Assembly (NCBI RefSeq): GCF_040096185.1
Contig: NZ_JBBMFF010000167.1
Location: 1 to 5,007, forward strand
Reading direction: 5' to 3'
Length of the DNA stretch: 5,007 nucleotides
From: JAZOXB01 sp040096185
GTDB lineage: Bacteria; Bacillota; Clostridia; Oscillospirales; Oscillospiraceae
The notes beneath the pieces were generated by a model that worked only from the letters and a program-made list of their open reading frames with translations, had not been told where the DNA came from and did no database searches. The position numbers and the translations under genes are program-made. The stretch's first letter is position 1. Every line of letters begins with the position of its first letter. Positions 1-3,800 of the stretch are shown here, piece by piece.

Positions 1-76
1 AGGCGGCAAAGCCGCCAACGGCTGCGCAATATTTCAAGTTTTTCATACCGATGGATTGACGAAAAAGATCCGGCAT
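1..76 (-). CDS. Possible N-terminus of a gene running off the window edge
   Basis: Downstream of ylmC one minus-strand frame stays open to the window edge. It could start at 76 (MPDLFRQSIG...) or at 46 (MKNLKYCAAVGGFAA). The second option has a Lys-containing start followed by an Ala/Gly/Val-rich stretch, like the beginning of a signal peptide or membrane segment. Neither start has a recognisable Shine-Dalgarno sequence, and only 15 to 25 residues are visible, so this may be chance. The Gly-Gly-Phe-Ala-Ala codons form a perfect GC hairpin (positions 2-16), so the stretch could equally be non-coding. No function can be assigned. Confidence 0.22.
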   Translation of the reverse strand, partial: MPDLFRQSIGMKNLKYCAAVGGFAA

Positions 77-105
77 CCACCGCAGGCGATTTATTCAGAG
101 GTCCC

Positions 106-384
106 TTAGAAAAATTCCTTCTTCCGGCGGGGACAGCGGGTCTTATCCAGCTCGGACTCAATGAGAATAATGTCCGCGCCGACACGGCGGACCTGCTCCC
201 ACGGGATAACATAGTCATCTCGGCGGCCAAGCAGGCCGAACAGGCGGCACGGCACGGGCACGACGAGCGCGGCCACGCGGCCGCACTTCAGATCGATGAC
301 CACGTCCGACACGCAGCCGAGCCTGCAGCCGTCGCAGATATTGATGACCTCGCGGCAGCGCAGCGAGGAAAACCGGTCTTCCAT
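106..384 (-). CDS. ylmC: YlmC/YmxH-family sporulation-associated PRC-barrel protein
   Basis: This 92-residue protein is recognised as the YlmC/YmxH family: one small PRC-barrel-like beta domain that usually follows sigG in spore-forming Firmicutes. Its biochemical role is not established. The sequence begins MEDRFSSLRCREVINI, continues with the typical segment GCVSDVVIDLKCGRVAALVVP (about residues 23-43), and has the family's DYVIPWEQVRRVGADIILIE block near residues 57-76. There are five Cys residues, four in the first half (10, 17, 20, 24), so metal or redox chemistry is possible but unproven. The same frame stays open far upstream into sigG; the start at 384 is preferred because it follows an AGGTGA ribosome site and is where family similarity begins. 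The gene lies 59 nt after sigG, with no terminator seen between them. Confidence 0.87.
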   Translation of the reverse strand: MEDRFSSLRCREVINICDGCRLGCVSDVVIDLKCGRVAALVVPVPCRLFGLLGRRDDYVIPWEQVRRVGADIILIESELDKTRCPRRKKEFF

Positions 385-414
385 CGGATCACCTGCCCCA
401 TTTCGTCTGCCACA

Positions 415-442
415 TTCTATGCGGCGGCGGGGCCGGATATAC
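415..442 (-). promoter_or_regulatory. Possible forespore (sigma-G-like) promoter for ylmC
   Basis: On the minus strand GTATA (438-442) is followed after 16 nt by CATAGAA (415-421). The first element fits the -35 GNATR of sigma-F/sigma-G promoters and the second is a partial fit to the sigma-G -10 CATNNTA. It would start transcription about 25 nt upstream of the ylmC ATG, just after the sigG stop. It is a pattern match in a short GC-rich gap, so it could be chance, and ylmC may simply be co-transcribed with sigG. Confidence 0.3.
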
Positions 443-443
443 C

Positions 444-1217
444 TTAACAAATCGCCTTCCGAAGTGTACGGATGGCATTCTTCTCCAGCCGGGAGACCTG
501 CGCCTGCGAGATGCCGACCTCGGAGGCGACCTCCATCTGGGTCCGGCCGTCGAAAAAGCGCAGGGCCAGAATGCGTTTTTCCCGCTCGCCGAGCGTGGAG
601 ATGGCCTCGCGCAGCGCGATGCGCTCGACCCACTGCTCGTCGGTGTTCTTCGTGTCGCGCACCTGATCCATAACGGTCAGCGGGTCGCCGCCATCCGTGT
701 AGACCGGCTCATAGAGCGAGACGGGCACGGAAATGGCGTCCATGGCCGTGTTCACGGTCTCGAGCGGCAGCTCCAGCCGTCTGGCCACCTCCTCGAGCGT
801 CGGCTCGCGCGACTGCTCGGCCTGCATGGCCTCGCGGCACTGCAGCACGCGGTAGGCCGTGTCGCGCATGGAGCGGCTGACGCGGATGGCGCTGTTGTCG
901 CGCAGATAGCGGCGGATCTCGCCCGCGATCATCGGCACGCCGTAGGTGCTGAAGCGGACGTTGAGATTCACGTCAAAATTGGCGATGGCCTTCAGAAGGC
1001 CGACGCAGCCGACCTGAAACAGGTCGTCCGGGTTCTCCCCGCGGCCGAGAAAGCGCTGGATGACCGACAGCACGAGGCGGAGATTCCCCTCGATGAGGCG
1101 CTCGCGCGCCGCCTGATCCCCCGCCTGGCTGCGCCGCAGCAGCTCCACCATTTCGTCGTTTTTCAGCGTTTTCAGATGCGCCGTGTTCACGCCGCAGATC
1201 TCCACCTTGCCCTGCAT
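444..1217 (-). CDS. sigG: RNA polymerase sporulation sigma factor sigma-G
   Basis: This is the late forespore sigma factor, which directs core RNA polymerase to spore maturation, protection and germination genes. The 257-residue product matches B. subtilis SigG in length and nearly end to end. It opens with MQGKVEICGV (compare KVEICGV in SigG). Region 2 spans about residues 45-108, with the core-binding DDLFQVGCVGL (64-74) and the DNA-contacting NVRFSTYGVPMIAGEIRRYL (86-105). Region 3 includes REPTLEEVARRLEL (137-150), and the region 4.2 helix-turn-helix TQMEVASEVGISQAQVSRLE covers 226-245. The start at 1217 has GGAGG at 1228-1232, a fairly long spacing of 10 nt, and agrees with the family N-terminus. 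A terminator and sigma-F-like promoter upstream indicate its own transcription unit, with ylmC after it. The usual upstream partners spoIIGA and sigE are absent here; an HTH-TPR regulator gene occupies that side. Confidence 0.97.
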   Translation of the reverse strand: MQGKVEICGVNTAHLKTLKNDEMVELLRRSQAGDQAARERLIEGNLRLVLSVIQRFLGRGENPDDLFQVGCVGLLKAIANFDVNLNVRFSTYGVPMIAGEIRRYLRDNSAIRVSRSMRDTAYRVLQCREAMQAEQSREPTLEEVARRLELPLETVNTAMDAISVPVSLYEPVYTDGGDPLTVMDQVRDTKNTDEQWVERIALREAISTLGEREKRILALRFFDGRTQMEVASEVGISQAQVSRLEKNAIRTLRKAIC

Positions 1218-1245
1218 GGCTCCGTATCCTCCGGTCGTTTTACTG

Positions 1246-1262
1246 TTCCCATCAAACGGGAA
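1246..1262 (-). other. Small hairpin in the sigG leader
   Basis: TTCCC (1246-1250) and GGGAA (1258-1262) are perfect complements around a 7-nt loop. If transcription starts near 1263, as the adjacent promoter candidate predicts, this stem would sit at the extreme 5' end of sigG mRNA, about 14 nt upstream of GGAGG. A further TTCCC at 1275-1279 could pair with the same GGGAA, but it overlaps the proposed -10 and would not be in that transcript. The stem could protect the 5' end or dampen translation; five base pairs is a modest structure. Confidence 0.35.
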
Positions 1263-1269
1263 TAGTCAC

Positions 1270-1297
1270 AGTATTTCCCGACAGGCGGATTTGATAC
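1270..1297 (-). promoter_or_regulatory. Candidate sigma-F promoter of sigG
   Basis: On the minus strand the -10 candidate GGAAATACT (1270-1278) fits the sigma-F pattern GGNNANANT at every fixed position. Fourteen nt upstream lies GTATC (1293-1297), four of five matches to the -35 GTATA. The start point would be near 1263, about 45 nt before the sigG ATG. Sigma-F drives sigG in the studied spore formers, so both position and sequence fit. The spacer is one or two bases shorter than usual. Confidence 0.5.
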
Positions 1298-1305
1298 CAG
1301 CAGGC

Positions 1306-1340
1306 AAAAAAACGGAGAGCTCAGTCCTGCAGCTGAGCTC
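1306..1340 (-). terminator. Rho-independent terminator after the HTH-TPR gene
   Basis: Read on the minus strand, GAGCTCAG (1333-1340) and CTGAGCTC (1317-1324) form a perfect 8-bp stem with an 8-nt loop. A short GC spacer follows, then seven consecutive T (1306-1312). This is a strong intrinsic terminator. It closes the transcript of the HTH-TPR gene ending at 1454 and insulates sigG, whose promoter candidate begins only about 10 nt further on. Confidence 0.85.
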
Positions 1341-1353
1341 CTTCAGAATGTTA

Positions 1354-1436
1354 AAAAAGCCTCGCAGAGTTTGCGCTCGCAAGCGCAAACAGTGGAAATC
1401 ATTTTCTCCGGCGGCATGTACGTCGAAGAAAATACC
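1354..1436 (-). repeat. Structured intergenic repeat, copy 1
   Basis: This stretch matches 2927-3011 closely, in the same orientation. Shared blocks are AAAAAGCCTCGCAGAGTTTG (running on through GCGC), AATCATTTTCTCCGGCGGC, TGTACGTCG and AGAAAATACC. It holds two hairpins: arms TTTGCGCT/AGCGCAAA (1370-1377, 1382-1389) around CGCA, and a 13-position stem between 1401-1413 and 1421-1433 around a 7-nt loop. In minus-strand RNA the C1408/A1426 position becomes a G-U wobble, whereas in plus-strand RNA it is a mismatch. The element lies between the HTH-TPR stop codon and its terminator, so it would be in that mRNA's 3' untranslated region. A 16-bp AT palindrome (1439-1454) separates it from the stop codon. 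Confidence 0.85.
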
Positions 1437-1453
1437 CTATTATAATATTATAA

Positions 1454-2479
1454 TTATAATTGTTCGCGCAGGCGGGCGATGTCGCGCCGGACGCTGTCGG
1501 CCGTCTCGCCCTCCGTGAAGCTCCACTCCGTGCGATAAAGCTCCAGCTGCTCCTCCCGCGCAGCGATGGCCCCGGCGGTGTCGCCCCGCAGCTCGCGGAG
1601 AATGGCCAGCGACTCCAGCGCGTCGACATAGCGCGGCGGGGCCTGCTGTGTCAGGGCGCGGCGGTAATAGCGCTCTGCCGCATCATAGTCCTGCAGCTCC
1701 GCCGCCAGATCGCCGAGCGACAGGCTGACGAGCCATTCGTCCGGGAATCGCTCCTCCATCTCAGCCCAGCAGGCACGCGCCTCTTCCATGCGCCCCTCGG
1801 CACGCAGAATTTTCCCGCGGTAGAGCGGCACGCGGTAGCTGTCGTCCACGCGGGCCATTTGGACAAGATAGTCCCGCGCCTCCGTCAGGCGGCCGTCCGC
1901 GATGAGGTCGTCGAGCAGCCAGAGGTAGCCGCGCGGGTAATCCGGGTGCGCCGCGACGAATTCGCGGTAATAGGCGATACGCCGGGCGTGATTGTGCACG
2001 CACCAGTCGCCAAACGTGCCGCCGGTCGCCTCGCAGAGCTCGCTGTGGGCGTCCTTCTCCGTCGGGCTGACGGCAAGCGTCTGCCTGGCATATTCCGCCG
2101 CCAGCGCGTGGTGCTGCTGCGCCTGATGGTTGTGCAGCTGGGCGCGCAGGCACCAGCAGCGGCCGGGGCGGTAGCCCGCCTCGATGCGCGACTGCAGAAA
2201 GCGCTCGGCCCGCTCCAGCTCGGCCTGCGGCAGCAGGCGGCTGTCCCAGATCCGGTTCTGGATGCGATCGAGCTCGTTGTCGTCCGTCAGGCAGAACAGC
2301 TCGTCGAGCGTGACGCCAAAGAAGATGGCGATGTCCGGCAGGAGCTGGATGTCCGGCGTCGTCGTGCCGCACTCCCACTTGGAAATGGCCTGCGGCGTGA
2401 CAGACAGCTCGGCGGCCAGCGCCTCCTGCGTCAGATTTCTGGCAATGCGAAGCTCGCGGATCTTTTTCCCGATCTCCAT
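1454..2479 (-). CDS. XRE-family HTH regulator with TPR-like C-terminus
   Basis: This 341-residue protein is probably a cytoplasmic DNA-binding regulator. Residues about 3-62 form a classic XRE/Cro-CI helix-turn-helix, with NLTQEALAAELSVTPQAISK (15-34), WECGTTTPDIQLLP and FFGVTLDELF. The remainder is helical and contains TPR-like repeats, clearest in RLTEARDYLVQMARVDDSYR, RMEEARACWAEMEERFPDEW and DYDAAERYYRRALTQQAPPR. Such XRE-TPR proteins often sense a peptide or protein partner through the repeats, but no ligand can be inferred here. The middle is rich in His, Cys and Trp (CWCLRAQLHNHQAQQHH; GDWCVHNHARR). The start at 2479 has GGAGGAAA 5-6 nt upstream. The gene is monocistronic: a promoter candidate lies upstream, and a repeat plus strong terminator lie downstream. 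Targets are unknown. Confidence 0.88.
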   Translation of the reverse strand: MEIGKKIRELRIARNLTQEALAAELSVTPQAISKWECGTTTPDIQLLPDIAIFFGVTLDELFCLTDDNELDRIQNRIWDSRLLPQAELERAERFLQSRIEAGYRPGRCWCLRAQLHNHQAQQHHALAAEYARQTLAVSPTEKDAHSELCEATGGTFGDWCVHNHARRIAYYREFVAAHPDYPRGYLWLLDDLIADGRLTEARDYLVQMARVDDSYRVPLYRGKILRAEGRMEEARACWAEMEERFPDEWLVSLSLGDLAAELQDYDAAERYYRRALTQQAPPRYVDALESLAILRELRGDTAGAIAAREEQLELYRTEWSFTEGETADSVRRDIARLREQL

Positions 2480-2525
2480 GTTCGTTTCCTCCGTTCAAAG
2501 TCGTGCAGCGCTGCGTTCTGGATAC

Positions 2526-2554
2526 AGCATACCACACGCCGCGCAAAAAGGAAA
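2526..2554 (-). promoter_or_regulatory. Candidate promoter of the HTH-TPR gene (extended -10)
   Basis: On the minus strand TGGTATGCT gives a TATGCT -10 (2526-2531) preceded by the TG of an extended -10. A weak -35 candidate, TTTCCT (2549-2554), lies 17 nt upstream. The start point would be about 40 nt before the ATG. The match is moderate, carried mainly by the extended -10. Confidence 0.42.
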
Positions 2555-2577
2555 GCGCCGCGGGAGCGGGAGCGCGC
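2545..2577 (-). terminator. Weak candidate terminator after the HMA gene
   Basis: On the minus strand GCGCGC (2572-2577) can pair with GCGGCGC (2555-2561) with one bulged base. The stem is followed by TTTCCTTTTT (2545-2554), an interrupted T-tract. It lies 14 nt after the HMA stop codon, where a terminator is expected, but the bulge and interrupted tract make it weak. It overlaps the -35 region proposed for the next gene. Confidence 0.3.
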
Positions 2578-2591
2578 AACCGCCAGGTGAG

Positions 2592-2843
2592 TCAGCCGCG
2601 GTGGAACAGGCCGCGCTTGACATAAGGCGCAGTCTGCACGGACACGAGCTTGTAGCCAGTCGGCTCGAGCGCGCGGCGCAGGGCGTCCTCCGGGATCTCC
2701 TCCGCCGTGACGAGCACGGTCTCGCCCTTGCTGTGCGACGAGCTGACCTTCTTCAGCGGGAAGGCCGCGCGCAGCGTGTCGTTCACATGGCTCTCGCACA
2801 TGCCGCACTGCATGCCGTCGATCTTCAATGTCATCTGTACCAT
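2592..2843 (-). CDS. Heavy-metal-associated (HMA) domain protein, CopZ-like
   Basis: This small cytosolic protein (83 residues) is an HMA/ferredoxin-fold metal chaperone type. The metal loop is GMQCGMC, with Cys13 and Cys16 of the GMxCxxC motif in the first beta-alpha turn after MTLKID. These bind Cu(I) or a similar soft metal in the family. The body continues ESHVNDTLRAAFPLKKVSSS and EEIPEDALRRALEPTGYKLV, the usual second helix and last strand, and ends in a short basic tail PYVKRGLFHRG. An in-frame ATG lies five codons upstream at 2858, but only the ATG at 2843 has a good ribosome site (GGAGG, 2852-2856, 8 nt away). No copper ATPase or CsoR/CueR-type regulator lies nearby, so the metal is not settled. 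A palindrome sits just upstream of the ribosome site. Confidence 0.88.
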   Translation of the reverse strand: MVQMTLKIDGMQCGMCESHVNDTLRAAFPLKKVSSSHSKGETVLVTAEEIPEDALRRALEPTGYKLVSVQTAPYVKRGLFHRG

Positions 2844-2862
2844 AGAAATTGCCTCCATTTCA

Positions 2863-2880
2863 GGTTAGTATTCTCTAACC
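2863..2880. promoter_or_regulatory. Operator-like palindrome in front of the HMA gene
   Basis: GGTTAG (2863-2868) and CTAACC (2875-2880) are perfect 6-bp inverted repeats around TATTCT. The site ends 6 nt upstream of the GGAGG of the HMA gene. Its half-sites resemble those of DtxR-type operators (AGGTTAG/CTAACCT), but DtxR sites have about a 1-bp centre and this one has 6 bp. It may be a repressor site or a hairpin in the mRNA leader that affects ribosome binding. A TTGAAA/TAACCT promoter pair can be drawn around it, but would start transcription on the ribosome site, so I do not call it. Confidence 0.4.
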
Positions 2881-2888
2881 ATCGTTTC

Positions 2889-2916
2889 AAAAAAGCAGGC
2901 CGTTTATGACCTGCTT
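2889..2916 (-). terminator. Rho-independent terminator upstream of the HMA gene
   Basis: On the minus strand AAGCAGG (2910-2916) pairs with CCTGCTT (2893-2899). A following U-G and C-G pair can extend this to a 9-bp stem with a 6-nt loop. The second arm runs into a tract of six T (2889-2894). It would stop transcription arriving from the sugar operon, or from the promoter-like site at 3154-3182, before the HMA gene. The left part of the hairpin is one copy of a 10-bp direct repeat found again at 3142-3151. Confidence 0.75.
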
Positions 2917-2926
2917 CATTCTGCCG

Positions 2927-3011
2927 AAAAAGCCTCGCAGAGTTTGCGCCCGCAGGCGCAAAGAAAGTAGGAATCATTTTCTCCGGCGGCGTGTACGTCG
3001 GAGAAAATACC
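2927..3011 (-). repeat. Structured intergenic repeat, copy 2
   Basis: This is the second copy of the element at 1354-1436, in the same orientation. Hairpin one has arms TTTGCGCC/GGCGCAAA (2943-2950, 2955-2962). Compared with copy 1 the innermost pair changed from T-A to C-G on both sides, keeping the stem perfect. Hairpin two pairs 2976-2988 with 2996-3008 around a 7-nt loop; the outer ten pairs are perfect here. The sequence between the two hairpins differs and is two bases longer than in copy 1. As in copy 1, an intrinsic terminator for minus-strand transcripts follows directly (2889-2916). Confidence 0.85.
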
Positions 3012-3014
3012 GCT

Positions 3015-3064
3015 CGGCTCGCAAACGTGCGGAGGGCGCGCCCTTCGTGCGCTGCCGCGAGCCG
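3015..3064. repeat. Inverted repeat with nested 12-bp palindrome
   Basis: CGGCTCGC (3015-3022) and GCGAGCCG (3057-3064) are perfect 8-bp arms. Between them lies the perfect palindrome AGGGCGCGCCCT (3033-3044). Together they could form a two-part or cruciform structure. It adjoins repeat copy 2 and is not present beside copy 1. Confidence 0.6.
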
Positions 3065-3072
3065 CAGCCCTT

Positions 3073-3107
3073 TCAAACGAGAGCCCAGTGAAACGGGTCT
3101 CGTTTGA
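3073..3107. repeat. Inverted repeat with 10-bp arms
   Basis: TCAAACGAGA (3073-3082) and TCTCGTTTGA (3098-3107) are perfect complements. After one bulged G, CCC (3084-3086) can pair with GGG (3095-3097), extending the stem around an 8-nt loop. No T-tract follows on either strand, so it is not a standard terminator. Confidence 0.65.
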
Positions 3108-3141
3108 GAGCGTGTCAAAAATTCTTTTTTGACACGCTCTC
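3106..3141. repeat. Perfect 16-bp inverted repeat
   Basis: GAGAGCGTGTCAAAAA (3106-3121) and TTTTTGACACGCTCTC (3126-3141) are exact complements around a 4-nt loop. This is the strongest hairpin of the array. It shares its edge bases with the neighbouring inverted repeat, so the two stems compete for two bases. It is 45 nt from the end of the isomerase gene. The T-run is inside the stem, so it is not a canonical intrinsic terminator, although it may slow polymerase or block exonucleases. Confidence 0.75.
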
Positions 3142-3153
3142 TGACCTGCTTTC

Positions 3154-3182
3154 AGGATAGCACGGAGTCCCGCGCTTGTCAA
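3154..3182 (-). promoter_or_regulatory. Promoter-like site directly after the isomerase gene
   Basis: On the minus strand a consensus -35 TTGACA (3177-3182) is followed, after an ideal 17-nt spacer, by TATCCT (3154-3159), four of six matches to TATAAT. It begins 3 nt beyond the stop codon of the isomerase gene. It is the best housekeeping-type promoter pattern I see in the window. No gene begins soon after it: the next, HMA, is over 300 bp away beyond a terminator. Confidence 0.5.
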
Positions 3183-3185
3183 GTC

Positions 3186-3797
3186 TCAGCGCTCATTCTC
3201 GCGCAGATGGCCAAGGCTTCCGCCCGGATGCCACTTGACATACTGCTGCGGCGTGACCTTGGCCTCGCTCTGCAGCAGGACGCTCAGGGCCTGCAGCACG
3301 AGGGTCTCGGCCAGGATGGAGGCGCGGGGCGCGCGGTCGAGCGGGCCGCCCTCGGCGTCCGCATGGGCCAGCAGATGGACCTCGCTCTGCTGCGCGAGCC
3401 ACGAAGAAGCGTTGCCGCTCACGCCGATGACGGCGCAGCCGTTGTTCTTCACGGCGCTGACCGTCGCCTTCATCTCGGCGGTCTCGCCGCTGTTGGAGAT
3501 GAAGATGACGACATCGCCCGGCACGAGCTGGCCGCAGGAGCCGTGCACGGCCTCGGTGCCATGCAGGAAATAGGCGGGCGTGCCTGTGGAGGAGAACAGC
3601 GAGGCCGCATAGCCCGCCAGATGCGCGGGCTTGCCGATGCCGGAGATATGCAGGCGCTTGCCCGCCGCCTTGGCCGCGAGGATCAGCTCCGCCGCGCGCT
3701 CGAGCGCGGGATAGTCCATGTTGTCCAGCGTGGCGGCGACGTTCTCGCGCGCCGTGCGGGCGAATTTTTCATAATCGGCTTTCCAGGTACGTTCCAT
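3186..3797 (-). CDS. SIS-domain sugar-phosphate isomerase, KpsF/GutQ-like, without CBS domains
   Basis: This 203-residue cytosolic protein is a single SIS (sugar isomerase) domain of the arabinose-5-phosphate isomerase type (KdsD/KpsF/GutQ). Those enzymes interconvert aldose and ketose phosphates. Visible family motifs are SGIGKPAHLAGYAAS (52-66, with Lys56), GTEAVHG (80-86, His85), ISNSGETAEM (100-109) and the C-terminal HPGGSLG (190-196, His190). By family analogy Lys56, an acidic residue in the NSGET segment and the two His are the catalytic set. KdsD has about 330 residues with two CBS domains; here they are absent and the protein ends just after the SIS domain. The start at 3797 has GGAGG 8 nt upstream, inside the last codons of the kinase gene, so translation is probably coupled. 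The partner suggests a pentose- or hexose-phosphate substrate; Kdo synthesis is unlikely in a Gram-positive-type spore former. Confidence 0.88.
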   Translation of the reverse strand: MERTWKADYEKFARTARENVAATLDNMDYPALERAAELILAAKAAGKRLHISGIGKPAHLAGYAASLFSSTGTPAYFLHGTEAVHGSCGQLVPGDVVIFISNSGETAEMKATVSAVKNNGCAVIGVSGNASSWLAQQSEVHLLAHADAEGGPLDRAPRASILAETLVLQALSVLLQSEAKVTPQQYVKWHPGGSLGHLRENER

Positions 3798-3800
3798 ATC

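Larger units (their letters stand above)
2889..3147 (-). ncRNA. Possible structured RNA of about 260 nt
   Basis: A promoter-like sequence (3154-3182) and an intrinsic terminator (2889-2916) bracket a stretch with no credible gene but five strong inverted repeats. If both signals work, the product is a highly folded RNA starting near 3147 and ending near 2889. It matches no RNA family that I recognise. Two alternatives fit the same sequence: a chain of palindromic repeats in the 3' region of the sugar operon, or an interrupted leader of the HMA gene. ORFs through this stretch are composed of the repeats and have no ribosome site or family resemblance. Confidence 0.25.
2907..3151. repeat. Hairpin array bounded by a 10-bp direct repeat
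   Basis: TGACCTGCTT occurs at 2907-2916 and again at 3142-3151, enclosing 225 bp (2917-3141). That segment consists of repeat copy 2 and three further inverted repeats. The arrangement resembles an inserted miniature element with a target-site duplication. However, the segment has no terminal inverted repeats, and one copy of the direct repeat is part of the adjacent terminator, so the duplication could be accidental. This array is most of the 342-bp gene-free stretch 2844-3185. Confidence 0.4.

Noticed and set aside
60..105. A terminator after ylmC
   Set aside because: There is a run of five T on the minus strand, but the preceding bases form only about a 3-bp stem.
385..633. An upstream extension of the ylmC frame into sigG
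   Set aside because: The extension overlaps sigG out of frame and has Arg/Gly-rich shadow composition; family similarity and a ribosome site begin at 384.
1439..1460. The AT-rich palindrome at the end of the HTH-TPR gene as a promoter or origin element
   Set aside because: It contains TATAAT-like words on both strands, but no -35 at a proper distance and no gene in position to use it. It is short and probably just AT-rich sequence at the repeat boundary.
1460..2590. A 376-codon plus-strand open frame antisense to the HTH-TPR gene
   Set aside because: It is a mirror of the real gene; the product is Arg/Ala/Leu-rich without a recognisable domain, and the opposite strand has a clear HTH domain and ribosome site.
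2844..2858. An upstream ATG at 2858 for the HMA gene
   Set aside because: It has no ribosome site, and the GGAGG at 2852-2856 lies inside those codons and serves the ATG at 2843.
2862..2890. A TTGAAA-N17-TAACCT promoter for the HMA gene
   Set aside because: It would start transcription on top of the ribosome binding site, leaving essentially no leader.
2831..3182. Minus-strand open frames of 88 and 95 codons through the hairpin array
   Set aside because: They are translated repeat and palindrome sequence, with no good ribosome site. The same repeat at 1354-1436 does not preserve a reading frame, because the spacer between its hairpins differs by two bases.
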